From AG1 sp035559775 (GTDB lineage: Archaea > Thermoproteota > Thermoprotei_A > Sulfolobales > AG1): 64,000 bases of DNA. Numbering within the stretch: position 1 is the stretch's first letter; every line of letters begins with the position of its first letter. The notes under the pieces were generated by a model. It did not search any database. It was not told the DNA's origin and saw only the letters and a list, made by a program, of their open reading frames with translations. Below, piece after piece: positions 8,177 to 15,916 of this stretch. The DNA is taken from the NCBI GenBank assembly GCA_035559775.1, contig DATMAU010000018.1, forward strand, positions 1 to 64,000, read 5' to 3'. The position numbers and the translations under genes are program-made.

Positions 8177-8875
8177 CTAAGATGGAATATTTGGGACCTC
8201 AATAAGCTGTCTATAGGTGTTTATAATAGCACCGATCCTCATGTCTCCTACTAGATCGACTATAACGCCTCTATCTCTCAGAGCGTTTGCCAGCTCTCTG
8301 AATAGTTCTTTAGCATATTCTCTTAGATCTATCTCGGCCTTAACAATATCCGACACATTAATCATGATTCCTTGCCCTAGATTACACGGATCTATATTGT
8401 TGAAATAGCTCAGATCGGTTTTTACATTGACAGCAAAGCCGTGGTAGGTGATCCAGCCTTTAACAGCTATCCCGATAGACGCGACTTTCTTCCCCCCATA
8501 CCACACGCCTGAGAAACCCTCGACCCGGGAGGCTTCTACGCCAAGCCTCTTCAGAGATCTTATTATCACGTCCTCAAGCAGCCTTATATACCCAACAACG
8601 GTGAGCCCTCTCGAACTAAGATCTATTATAGGGTATCCAACAAGCTGACCAGGACCATGGTATGTTGCATAACCACCCCTCTCAACCCTATACACAGGGA
8701 TCCCCCGTGGATCGTAAACCACACCCCCCTTCCTACCAAGCGTGTAAACGTGATCATGCTCCATGAGAAGCACAAGATCGCCTACCTCACCCCTAGCCCT
8801 AGCCTCAACAAGCCCTAACTGGAGTTTATAGGCATGTTCATAACCAACCCTGCCAAGCCAAAAACCAACCAGCAT
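8177..8875 (-). CDS. lipB: Octanoyl-[acyl carrier protein]:protein octanoyltransferase
   Basis: Transfers octanoyl groups to lipoyl domains ahead of LipA. The LipB signatures are complete: RGGYATYHGPGQLVGYPIIDL, GGKKVASIGIAVKGWITYHG and IDPCNLGQG. These supply the catalytic Lys (K130) and Cys (C164). 232 residues, as expected. It is first in a minus-strand run lipB, winged-helix, lipA, with prpB and trmB behind. The promoter region carries a palindrome and direct repeat (8922-8947), described separately. Confidence 0.95.
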   Translation of the reverse strand: MLVGFWLGRVGYEHAYKLQLGLVEARARGEVGDLVLLMEHDHVYTLGRKGGVVYDPRGIPVYRVERGGYATYHGPGQLVGYPIIDLSSRGLTVVGYIRLLEDVIIRSLKRLGVEASRVEGFSGVWYGGKKVASIGIAVKGWITYHGFAVNVKTDLSYFNNIDPCNLGQGIMINVSDIVKAEIDLREYAKELFRELANALRDRGVIVDLVGDMRIGAIINTYRQLIEVPNIPS

Positions 8876-8910
8876 GGGGACACCTAATTAGATATTATAA
8901 AGCCGATATA

Positions 8911-8947
8911 CGTTTAAATACGTCTATAGACAATCAATTATAGACAA
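8911..8947 (-). promoter_or_regulatory. lipB promoter region with palindrome GTCTATAGAC and repeated TATAGACAA
   Basis: A TATA-like TTTAAA element (about 8912-8918) lies 39 bp before the lipB ATG. Directly upstream are a perfect 10-bp palindrome (GTCTATAGAC, 8922-8931) and two copies of TATAGACAA (8925-8933 and 8939-8947). The position is suitable for an activator or for TFB-competing regulation. The winged-helix protein of the same operon is a candidate binder (inference). Confidence 0.35.
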
Positions 8948-9053
8948 GGATCACCATGTCTATCAAAATATAACTATAGGGCTTGACATGCTCACCATAC
9001 TTTAAGCAGAGGCTCAAGACCAGATCTTCGTAAGTCAATATAGCCTAAGGCTA

Positions 9054-10214
9054 ATGATTAATAGCCTTGAGAAGAAGAGATCATGGATACACGCTATGAG
9101 GGTATCGATATCGAATTTCCGAAGTATAGAGGATCTTGAAATAGAGCTAGCACCCCTAACGATCCTTATCGGGCCGCCGGCTGGTGGTAAGTCAAACATC
9201 CTTGATGCTATAGAGCTTATAGGTTATTTTAATAAGTTCCTCATGCTCGACAGCGAGTATGGAGGCGATGTGAATCATCTTGAGGGGCTTTTATCCCTGC
9301 TTAGATTTAATGAGCAAAAGAACCTCTTTAGGAATGAAGACATATCTAGACCTATAACTATCTCTATATCAAATGAGGAAGTAGCTCTCAACACTAAGAT
9401 CTTCTTTGAAGGTGGCAGCATAAGGCTATATGTAAATGATAAGAACGTGCCCTGGGATCTAAAAACCTTCCAGGTTGCTTCTATGCAGTTAAAAAGCTCT
9501 CTAGCCAGTGCTATTGAGGAAAAGCCATTCGAAGCTAGACTATATGCTTATGATAGGTACGGTCTATCGATACAGTCATGCGCGCTCCCTCCATGCGGTT
9601 TCCACATATATCTTAGGGGAACTAGTTCACGTCCCTACCCAAGGAACGTTTTGAGCGAGCTTGGGTGGAACGCGCCAATCGTTATAAAATCTACACCAAG
9701 CGTGGTGAGAGATGTCAACAGTATTGTTGAAGAGTATATAGGCAAAGTTGAAGTGAAAATCCTTAGATCTGGTGTTATAGCGATCTTTGATCATGATGTA
9801 GAGGTTGAGGCAAATGCTGTATCGGATACTATATTCAGATCCCTGTATTATTTGTTAGCTATACAATCGACCAAGAACTATGTCAAGATGTATGGTTTGG
9901 AGAAGAGATATATGCTCCTACTAGAGGAGCCAGAGTCACATTTGTTCCCATACTTCATCGATCTCTTAACCCAATATATTTCCGAGATCCTCGATATAGC
10001 CTATGTGGTGATTACTACACACAATCCCCTACTTGTCTCTATGCTCTGGGATAAGGTGAGGAATATTAAGACCTATTATGTTTTCAGGGATCGCCTGGGA
10101 ACCACGAAACTTAAAGAAATAGATATAAAGAAGCTTTCCTCGGAAATTGTAACCGCTGAGGAGCTCCTGCGCGTAAAACCAGGCGAGGTTTTAGAGAAAT
10201 ATATCCGGGGGTGA
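9054..10214 (+). CDS. AAA ATPase of the RecF/SMC-like AAA_15/AAA_21 type
   Basis: 386-residue ABC-type ATPase. It has an SMC/RecF-like start (VSISNFRSIEDLEIEL), Walker A GPPAGGKSN, and Walker B with catalytic Glu in LLLEEPESHLFP. The H-loop region is VVITTHNPLL. The middle is divergent, as in OLD, PARIS AriA and retron-associated ATPases. An in-frame ATG at 9096 would give the more typical N-terminus; 9054 is the longest ATG start. The next gene overlaps by 4 nt and encodes a small TOPRIM-like protein, so the two should form one complex. No helicase or nuclease domain is fused to the ATPase. Confidence 0.85.
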   Translation: MINSLEKKRSWIHAMRVSISNFRSIEDLEIELAPLTILIGPPAGGKSNILDAIELIGYFNKFLMLDSEYGGDVNHLEGLLSLLRFNEQKNLFRNEDISRPITISISNEEVALNTKIFFEGGSIRLYVNDKNVPWDLKTFQVASMQLKSSLASAIEEKPFEARLYAYDRYGLSIQSCALPPCGFHIYLRGTSSRPYPRNVLSELGWNAPIVIKSTPSVVRDVNSIVEEYIGKVEVKILRSGVIAIFDHDVEVEANAVSDTIFRSLYYLLAIQSTKNYVKMYGLEKRYMLLLEEPESHLFPYFIDLLTQYISEILDIAYVVITTHNPLLVSMLWDKVRNIKTYYVFRDRLGTTKLKEIDIKKLSSEIVTAEELLRVKPGEVLEKYIRG

Positions 10215-10735
10215 AGAGATCTTTAGCCATAGTGGTGGACGAGTGCTATGCTAATAAATGTTTATTTGAGAAATTACTAGATTCCCTCGAAGAGAACCTT
10301 AGAAAAAATATAGAAAAACCAGTACGGCATAAGGACATTATGGGACGTGATAGAGTTATCCGCGCGATTACCAATATCTCTAAAATGTACCCTAACCACA
10401 TGATAATAGCCGTCATAGACTATGAGGAGGGTCCATCAAGAAGCTACATAGATGAAAATTTCGAGCTTGAACAAGTTGAGCAAGGGATCTATGTAGGCCA
10501 TTACAAAAGAAACAATGCTATTAGAGCCATAATATTTGATCCCAATATTGAGGAAGCTATAATATGTAGATCCAACGAATCTTCATGCAGAGAACCAGGC
10601 TTTTTAAGGAGGCTTAAGAGTAAAGAGGCGTGCGAAAATCTGGATAGCATCTTTAAAAAGCAAGGCTCAAAAGAACTACTTAACAAACTAGCGGAAGCTG
10701 TGAAAAAGCTCTTCACACACAATATAGTACAATGA
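10211..10735 (+). CDS. Small TOPRIM-like partner of the AAA ATPase
   Basis: A 174-residue protein starting with GTG that overlaps the ATPase stop (GTGA). The first motif, IVVDECYANKCLFEKLL, sits where TOPRIM-like proteins have an acidic VEG..D..FL motif. The second, MIIAVIDYEEGPSRSYI, resembles the DxD strand. These fit small stand-alone TOPRIM relatives such as DUF4276 or DUF3226, but the match is by eye and the acidic residues are shifted. Coupling to the ATPase suggests an effector nuclease of a two-gene immune system. Function is inferred, not shown. Confidence 0.6.
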   Translation: MKRSLAIVVDECYANKCLFEKLLDSLEENLRKNIEKPVRHKDIMGRDRVIRAITNISKMYPNHMIIAVIDYEEGPSRSYIDENFELEQVEQGIYVGHYKRNNAIRAIIFDPNIEEAIICRSNESSCREPGFLRRLKSKEACENLDSIFKKQGSKELLNKLAEAVKKLFTHNIVQ

Positions 10736-10994
10736 GACATCGATACAGTTTCAGGAATGCTAAGGTTTTTACAGAATTTTAGCAGGGCTCAGGCTTCATT
10801 GTGGTTGCTCGTATTGAGACATTATTATAGCATTATTATAGCTAAACACCAAACCTGTCTACTCCTTGAGGTTTATTCATTGGATTAACCCAGGAATGCT
10901 GTCCCTGAGAATTGAGCGTAGGCTTGAAAGTGTGAGTCGTAATTATGTTTGAATATATTATTTATGAGGATAGCTAATAGAGGGATCGTTTGGT
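10736..10994. other. A/T-rich intergenic region with an 11-nt tandem repeat
   Basis: No convincing gene is seen here. ATTATTATAGC is repeated exactly in tandem at 10821-10831 and 10832-10842. It may be a binding site upstream of the restriction-modification-like genes, or simply low complexity. Base composition is more A/T-rich than the flanks, which is common at borders of acquired islands. Confidence 0.35.
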
Positions 10995-11087
10995 ATGTGT
11001 AATGTCGTGTGGATTAAGAGGTATCCTGTAGATTCTATTCAAATATATTTTGCTGCTTCTCTCGAGCTTCAGGAGGGAGCTTACTAA
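10995..11087 (+). CDS. Short ORF (30 residues) overlapping the start of the putative restriction gene
   Basis: ATG at 10995, TAA at 11085-11087. The peptide begins MCNVVWIKRYPVDSIQIYF and has a protein-like composition. It lies in a different frame from the next gene, whose only available start (TTG 11050) falls inside it. Either it is the true N-terminus of the downstream protein separated by one frameshift, or a short upstream ORF coupled to it. A GGAGG at about 11072 lies inside the overlap. Confidence 0.35.
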   Translation: MCNVVWIKRYPVDSIQIYFAASLELQEGAY

Positions 11088-12015
11088 CTACGGATTTAAG
11101 ATTCCTAGGAGCGTTGATGGTAAAATAGAAACACCTATACCCATAATATATGGTAATTTCAAGGGATGGATCAAGCAGCGCGAGCCAATAACCATTGAGA
11201 GACTTATACCCCCCGAGTGGTTAGGGCTAAAGCCTCACGAACTGGGATGGAGAGAGACTGAGTATAAGGGTAAAAGGGCATTTCACATCCTCACCGAGGA
11301 GGTTTATGTTGATATCGGTTATGGTGATGAAGGCAATGTATATTTAAAGTTAGACGCTAAAGGGTATCATTTGGAGCGTGTATCGATCCGCGGCGTAAAC
11401 CCTGAGAAATGGAATAACTGGGCAATGTTTTATATTAATGCTAAGTGCTATGATGAGCTCTTAGAACTATTAAAAGATCTCGCTGGAACCTCGCCAACCC
11501 CTATACCTATACAAGTGGGGCGTGAAATTCTCCAGGGCGGTAAGGAAGTAACGTACTATGCATACACTCCTAAGAGGAGGGATGTCGGGATCCCTATAGA
11601 GGGTTTCAGCCTATGCCTCGGCTGTTTCTCCCTAGCATTCACATATTTTAAAGCTAAGTCTAAAGAAAACGGCGTTCCACCAGATATTGTGGATAGGGTT
11701 AGATTTAGGTTAAACTATGATCCATCAATAAATACAGGACTAAAGGTCGGTGTAGCCAAGATCATTGGAAAGAACCCACAGATAATGTTCAAGCTAGCCT
11801 CAAACACGCCGAAACAGATCCGAGGGATACTCAGGGATTTTGTGAAGGGTAAGGCTAGAGGCAGACTATCTTACTGCGACCATAGGGATAAGGCCCAGTT
11901 TATCGTTATTAATGGAAGACTCCTTTATACTGCTTTGAGTGCTGCTGAGCAGTATCTAAGTAAATTGCCAAGCGACGATGAACATGCGAGAATGCTTGAG
12001 AAATCGAGGAAATAG
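11050..12015 (+). CDS. Unrecognised 321-residue protein facing a DNA methyltransferase (candidate restriction endonuclease)
   Basis: Soluble protein starting at TTG, with no ATG until residue 126, so the start is uncertain. Visible features include VYVDIGYGDEGNVYLKLDAKG, which could be an endonuclease-like strand pair with D...LDAK, a CLGC pair near residue 195 and a Cys/His cluster SYCDHRDKAQFIV near 280. I cannot assign it to a known restriction family. The inference rests on position: it ends exactly where the convergent DNA methyltransferase gene ends, a typical Type II restriction-modification layout. It could equally be another methyltransferase-associated protein. Confidence 0.6.
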   Translation: MLLLSSFRRELTNYGFKIPRSVDGKIETPIPIIYGNFKGWIKQREPITIERLIPPEWLGLKPHELGWRETEYKGKRAFHILTEEVYVDIGYGDEGNVYLKLDAKGYHLERVSIRGVNPEKWNNWAMFYINAKCYDELLELLKDLAGTSPTPIPIQVGREILQGGKEVTYYAYTPKRRDVGIPIEGFSLCLGCFSLAFTYFKAKSKENGVPPDIVDRVRFRLNYDPSINTGLKVGVAKIIGKNPQIMFKLASNTPKQIRGILRDFVKGKARGRLSYCDHRDKAQFIVINGRLLYTALSAAEQYLSKLPSDDEHARMLEKSRK

Positions 12016-12936
12016 CTAGGCTTTCTCCTTAGACTTCTTCCTCTCCTGGAGCATCCTATCTATCTCCTCCCTAAGCTTCGTCCTAAGCTTTCTCGCATCA
12101 TCCCTAACTATGAATTCCACCTTATCCTCCTCCCCCTCTAAGAAGCTTACCAGCGTTCTCGCCCCACCTATCCTCTCTTCTATCGCGTCTCTTAATTCTA
12201 AGTCGATCTCATACCCTACACAGTTCCTCTGCAGCCTTCTCGCCACGGCGCATGTCGTCCCTGTTCCGAGGAAGGGGTCTAGAACTGTCTCCCTCCAATA
12301 GCTATAGAGGTATATGAGTCTTTCGACAAGCTCTTCGGGGAATACTGCTGTGTATTTACTCCATTTCTCGCTAGGCAGCACGTTCGTTATATCCCACACG
12401 GAGAGATACCATTTCTCTCTCTGGAACCTGTTTATATCGATTTTACTTTTCTCAACCACTGTCTGGGGTATTTTCTTCCTATCAAACTCCCCCGGTTTTC
12501 TGAATACCACTATCTCCTCGTATATATTATCAGGATAATAATACAGGGGATATGGATGCTGTATGAGCACCCCACTCCTCCTACTAATCCTAATATAACC
12601 CTCAGGCTTACGCCAAATAATCCTTTCCTGATACTCAAAACCCAAGGAGAGCATTATGCGTATAAGATCCGAGACAATAGGGTAGAGCACACCATCGATC
12701 CTAACATCCTGGGTAACAAAGCATGCAACCCTGCCAGGGCTAAGAACCCTATAGATCTCTCTACCAACGTTCCTAAGCAACTCTAGAAACTCATCATAGC
12801 TCTTAAAAAGCCCTGGGAAGTCGAAGGGAGCATTATAATACGGTGGTGAGGTAACAACCAGGTGGACAGAGTTATCAGACAGCTCCCCCATGCTCCTTGA
12901 ATCACCAAAAATAACCCTAACGAGAACCATTCTCAC
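12016..12936 (-). CDS. Site-specific DNA methyltransferase (N4-cytosine/N6-adenine, beta class)
   Basis: 306-residue AdoMet-dependent amino-methyltransferase. Motif IV is TSPPYYN near residue 29 and motif I is DPFLGTGTT near residue 215. The catalytic motif preceding the AdoMet site defines the beta class. FGDSRSMGELSDNSVHLVV and the C-terminal CVGYEID support it. It modifies cytosine-N4 or adenine-N6 at an unknown site. Convergent with, and abutting, the putative endonuclease; a ribbon-helix-helix gene lies just upstream on the same strand. SPPYY-type enzymes are common in crenarchaeal GGCC-like systems, but specificity cannot be read here. Confidence 0.88.
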   Translation of the reverse strand: MRMVLVRVIFGDSRSMGELSDNSVHLVVTSPPYYNAPFDFPGLFKSYDEFLELLRNVGREIYRVLSPGRVACFVTQDVRIDGVLYPIVSDLIRIMLSLGFEYQERIIWRKPEGYIRISRRSGVLIQHPYPLYYYPDNIYEEIVVFRKPGEFDRKKIPQTVVEKSKIDINRFQREKWYLSVWDITNVLPSEKWSKYTAVFPEELVERLIYLYSYWRETVLDPFLGTGTTCAVARRLQRNCVGYEIDLELRDAIEERIGGARTLVSFLEGEEDKVEFIVRDDARKLRTKLREEIDRMLQERKKSKEKA

Positions 12937-12971
12937 ACCCTCATCTCATCCTGAATTGGCTAGCAATAATC

Positions 12972-13142
12972 TCACTTCTCCTCGCTAGACCTCTCTCTCA
13001 AGTATTCCTTTAAAGCCTCCTCTACAACCCTGCTCAGCTTTAGACCATTCTTAGCAGCAAATACCTTAACATCCCTCCATAGGCTATAAGGTAATATTAT
13101 ACTCGTTTTAACCATCTTCTCTTTCTCAGCATTCCTAGGCAT
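12972..13142 (-). CDS. Ribbon-helix-helix (CopG/Arc-like) protein, 56 residues
   Basis: Small gene from the ATG at 13142 to TGA. The beta strand is MVKTSIILPYSLWRDVK, followed by helices VFAAKNGLKLSRVVEEALKEYLRER, which is the classic RHH pattern for a dimeric DNA-binding protein. It lies 35 nt upstream of the methyltransferase start on the same strand and probably in the same transcript. It may control the restriction-modification-like genes, or be an antitoxin whose partner is not evident. Confidence 0.75.
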   Translation of the reverse strand: MPRNAEKEKMVKTSIILPYSLWRDVKVFAAKNGLKLSRVVEEALKEYLRERSSEEK

Positions 13143-13274
13143 AGCTACACCACTACAGAAAAGAGTAGAGAAAGAATAAAAGCCTTACAGAGTTACTGAA
13201 AAGCCTATACTCTGGAGAGCCTTAACCCTAGCACTTATGTAATCGAGGCAAGGGTAGATATGGGATGGATGAGT

Positions 13275-13829
13275 TCAACTCGCCGCGCTTCCCAGGATCT
13301 TTTCGAAGACCTCTTCAAATGTTCTGTAGGCTTCATCCCCGTAGAGGCATACTATTATTTTCTTTAAGGATTTATAGTTGTAGCTCTTAAGCACGTTGGC
13401 CATGATCTCTGCTGCTCTCCTATATGGGTAGCCATAGATACCTGTTGATATTGCTGGAAGGGCTATTGATCTGAGGCCCAGCTCCTCAGCCTTATCGAGT
13501 GAGGATCTTATTGCGGATGCCAGCTTCTCATCCCCTCCCTCTTCCCCGTATCTAGGGCCTACAGCGTGGATCACGTATCTAGCTTTAAGCCTACCGGCGG
13601 ATGTTACTGCAACTCCTCCCACTGGTACTGGACCGTGTTCTCTCACATATCTCCTACTCTCCTCCTGGATAACCTCGCCTCCCTTCCTCACTATGGCTAG
13701 TGCCACCCCGCCTCCGTGTTCTAGGTAGGGGTTGGCTGCATTGACTATAGCGTCTGCTTCGATCTCTGCTATGTCGCCCTTGATAGTATGGATCTCTGTG
13801 CCTCGGATCCTATAGATTCTCAAAAACAC
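13275..13829 (-). CDS. Macrodomain protein (ADP-ribose binding or deacylating)
   Basis: 184-residue Appr-1-p processing (macro) domain. The ligand loops are clear: KGDIAEIEADAIVNAANPYLEHGGGVA, the VIHAVGPRY strand and ALPAISTGIYGYP. Family members bind ADP-ribose and hydrolyse O-acetyl-ADP-ribose or ADP-ribose on proteins or DNA. No ADP-ribosyltransferase partner (DarT) is adjacent, so a DarTG role is not supported. A housekeeping role is equally possible. Confidence 0.92.
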   Translation of the reverse strand: MFLRIYRIRGTEIHTIKGDIAEIEADAIVNAANPYLEHGGGVALAIVRKGGEVIQEESRRYVREHGPVPVGGVAVTSAGRLKARYVIHAVGPRYGEEGGDEKLASAIRSSLDKAEELGLRSIALPAISTGIYGYPYRRAAEIMANVLKSYNYKSLKKIIVCLYGDEAYRTFEEVFEKILGSAAS

Positions 13830-13908
13830 TCCCCAGAGTAGGTTTTGCCCAGAGGTTGATATTCGTGGCCCTTCTAATCGCCCTCAATATTGCGACCTGT
13901 AGGGATAG

Positions 13909-14421
13909 CTATACGCATATCCTTATAGGGATCTCTATGCCCTTGTATGGGAAGCTCCTGTAGAGCCTGTTGAGAGCCTCCCTCGGTATTCTTTCACGGG
14001 GATCTGGGGGTCCCTCAACTACTTTGAATACTGGGTTTGTTTCGAAGCACGGTGCTAGGGTTAGTTTGGAGATCCACTTGGGGTTGGAGCTAGCTATTCT
14101 TGATAGGAGCCTCCATATCTCGAGGGCTAGCTGCCCACTGGTTATCGGGATCTTTATCTCGGTGTCTATGAGATCCTTTTTCAACGCCTCATCGACAGCA
14201 TATCTATACCCCCTCTCCCTAGCCTCGAGCCATATGTAATATATATAGGTGTTTATAGCCTTAACCTTCTCTGGGTGGGCCATAAACCTATAGAGGGAGA
14301 TGCTCCCCTTATACTCCTTAACCCTCCCCTCAATGATCTCTCTAGCGAATAATGCCGCCTTCCAGAGCGTGTTCAGCCTAGCGTGATCGAGGTGCTTGGG
14401 ATGCACACTCCAGAGTATCAT
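13909..14421 (-). CDS. Pyrimidine-dimer DNA glycosylase/endonuclease V family protein
   Basis: About 170 residues. The N-terminus MILWSVHPKHLDHARLNTLW with KAALFAREIIEG and a later YRFMAHPEKVKAINTYIYY match the Pyr_excise family (relatives of T4 endonuclease V), which start MRLWSLHPKYLD. The usual ~120-residue core is followed by a C-terminal extension ending in PIRICV. I prefer the internal ATG at 14421 (MILW...), which matches the family start, over the ATG at 14433. It would remove UV photoproducts by glycosylase/AP-lyase chemistry from its N-terminal region. Membership rests on the N-terminal motif. Confidence 0.75.
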   Translation of the reverse strand: MILWSVHPKHLDHARLNTLWKAALFAREIIEGRVKEYKGSISLYRFMAHPEKVKAINTYIYYIWLEARERGYRYAVDEALKKDLIDTEIKIPITSGQLALEIWRLLSRIASSNPKWISKLTLAPCFETNPVFKVVEGPPDPRERIPREALNRLYRSFPYKGIEIPIRICV

Positions 14422-14497
14422 ACAGGTATCCACTATGCTATAAATATGGGATAGCTAAAAATAAATAGCCAAGCATAAAGCCTATTTCACTAGATCT

Positions 14498-14938
14498 CTA
14501 GGCTTTGGGATCTGTGGAGTGAGACTGCAATCCAGCTTTCGTCTCCATCCACAGGCTTATCAACTCCTTAGGACACTCAACAGCCCTTATACCGTTATCC
14601 TCTTTCTCAACACAAGCGAAAGCCACATAACCCTCGGCAGCATGCTTTCCAGTCGTCTCATTATAGATCTCGAACCTATACCTAAGACCCCTAGATCTAG
14701 CCTCATCCAGCTCAAGCCTAACCCTGATCTCATCACCCCATCTCAATGGGCTTCTATACCTAGCATGAACCTCGATTCTCGGTATCAGTCTATGCACCTC
14801 CCCCAACCCCTTAGATCTATATAGATCCTCCTCAGCCCTCTCAACAACCCTGAGAATGCTCGTGAAATGGGCTATCCCAGCAGCATCTGTCTCAGACCAA
14901 TACACCCTATACCTAGCCTCGAAGGGCAATGGAGGCAC
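14498..14938 (-). CDS. Acyl-CoA thioesterase (4HBT/YbgC hotdog family)
   Basis: 146-residue hotdog thioesterase. The catalytic Asp region is YRVYWSETDAAGIAHFTSIL, the YbgC/4HBT signature (D-x-x-G-x-x-x-F). Later strands RYRSPLRWGDEIRVRLEL and RYRFEIYNETTGKHAAEGYVAFACV fit. Hydrolyses short-chain or hydroxy acyl-CoA. It stands alone, upstream of the glycosylase gene on the same strand. Confidence 0.88.
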   Translation of the reverse strand: MPPLPFEARYRVYWSETDAAGIAHFTSILRVVERAEEDLYRSKGLGEVHRLIPRIEVHARYRSPLRWGDEIRVRLELDEARSRGLRYRFEIYNETTGKHAAEGYVAFACVEKEDNGIRAVECPKELISLWMETKAGLQSHSTDPKA

Positions 14939-14990
14939 CTATAATATGGTGCTAACCCAGAATATAATACAGCTACTATAGAGTCTGGGA

Positions 14991-15000
14991 TCTATATAAG
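14991..15000 (+). promoter_or_regulatory. TATA box upstream of the 15.0-kb gene
   Basis: TCTATATAAG, predicting transcription from about 15020. This argues against the TTG at 15006 as start and for the GTG at 15030 or the ATG at 15093. Confidence 0.5.
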
Positions 15001-15029
15001 CGTTTTTGCAAAGAGATCAGGGGTTGCTT

Positions 15030-15380
15030 GTGAGCATCAGCACATTACCAGGAGGGAGTGAACAGAGTAACGAGGATCCGGGCGCTATCGTTATGGAGAC
15101 CATAAAAGTGTATCTCTCCAGGAGGTGTAGAGATATACTTGACTACACAGCCATAACTGGGCAGAAGAGCATTAAGATCTCTCTCTATGGGTTATTCCAG
15201 TCATATAGATCCACGGAGAGCTTCCCAAGATTCACAGATGCTCTCTCTAAAGCCCTCGAGATCAAACCAGATCTTCTATCCAAGATTGGTTTCGAGATTA
15301 TACACGAAGCATCAGGAGAAGGCTTCCTAGTAACGAGCGTTGAGAATCTCAGGAGAATTTGCGAACATTATGAGGAATAG
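15030..15380 (+). CDS. hypothetical protein, about 116 residues
   Basis: No recognised family. The N-terminus to about residue 20 is low-complexity Ser/Gly-rich. The conserved-looking body begins at METIKVYLSRRCRDILDYT (ATG 15093) and ends in a likely beta-alpha unit. The GTG at 15030 is taken because it follows the promoter and a GGGG stretch, but the ATG at 15093 (95 residues) is a fair alternative. Convergent with the Nudix gene, 6 nt apart. Function unknown. Confidence 0.6.
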   Translation: MSISTLPGGSEQSNEDPGAIVMETIKVYLSRRCRDILDYTAITGQKSIKISLYGLFQSYRSTESFPRFTDALSKALEIKPDLLSKIGFEIIHEASGEGFLVTSVENLRRICEHYEE

Positions 15381-15386
15381 AGCGGA

Positions 15387-15791
15387 TTAGAAGAGCTCCT
15401 CAACTATATAAACCTTAGAAGGCTCTATAGAACACGAACCCCGAGAGAGCATTTTCTCAAAAAACCTCCTCGTCGATGGTGTGAGATCCATCTCCAAAAC
15501 CCTGTCAAGGGGTATGAAGATAGCGTCGAGAGCATCGCCCCCGGGCTTGAGATCCATCTTGACAGGCTCTACAAGAACATCTATTATAATATACCTCACA
15601 GCCAGATCCCCTCTCCGGTTCTTCACAAAGAGATCCGTGATATCTATAACACCCAGGGGTTTCCCAACAACGCCCGTCTCCTCTAACAGCTCCCTAGCAG
15701 CGGCTTCCATGATACTCTCGCCAGGCTCTACATGTCCTCCTGGGATGCTCCACATATTAGCAGAGGGAGGGTTTCTCCTCTTCACCAGCAA
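15387..15791 (-). CDS. Nudix hydrolase (N-terminus uncertain)
   Basis: The Nudix box is complete: GGHVEPGESIMEAAARELLEETGVVG (G-x5-E-x7-REUxEExGU, with loop WSIPGG before it). It hydrolyses a nucleoside diphosphate derivative; ADP-ribose or 8-oxo-dGTP type cannot be told. The listed start is a TTG. In-frame codons upstream encode VGVGAVVIHNGN, which is the normal first beta strand of Nudix enzymes, back to a TGA at 15855-15857, but this stretch contains no ATG, GTG or TTG. So the true start is either non-canonical (an ATA at 15836 follows GGGAG) or lost by a change. Confidence 0.85.
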   Translation of the reverse strand: MLVKRRNPPSANMWSIPGGHVEPGESIMEAAARELLEETGVVGKPLGVIDITDLFVKNRRGDLAVRYIIIDVLVEPVKMDLKPGGDALDAIFIPLDRVLEMDLTPSTRRFFEKMLSRGSCSIEPSKVYIVEELF

Positions 15792-15916
15792 GACGTTTCC
15801 ATTATGTATAACAACTGCTCCAACACCAACCCTTATCGGGACTCCCTTTATACCTCAACACCTGTTAGTAATCATCATAAGAGCTAAAAACACACGTCTA
15901 GCTAGGAATACTAACC

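Noticed and set aside
13275..13829. Macrodomain gene as the DarG half of a DarTG toxin-antitoxin pair
   Set aside because: No ADP-ribosyltransferase gene is adjacent and the protein is a single macrodomain without the DarG C-terminal region.
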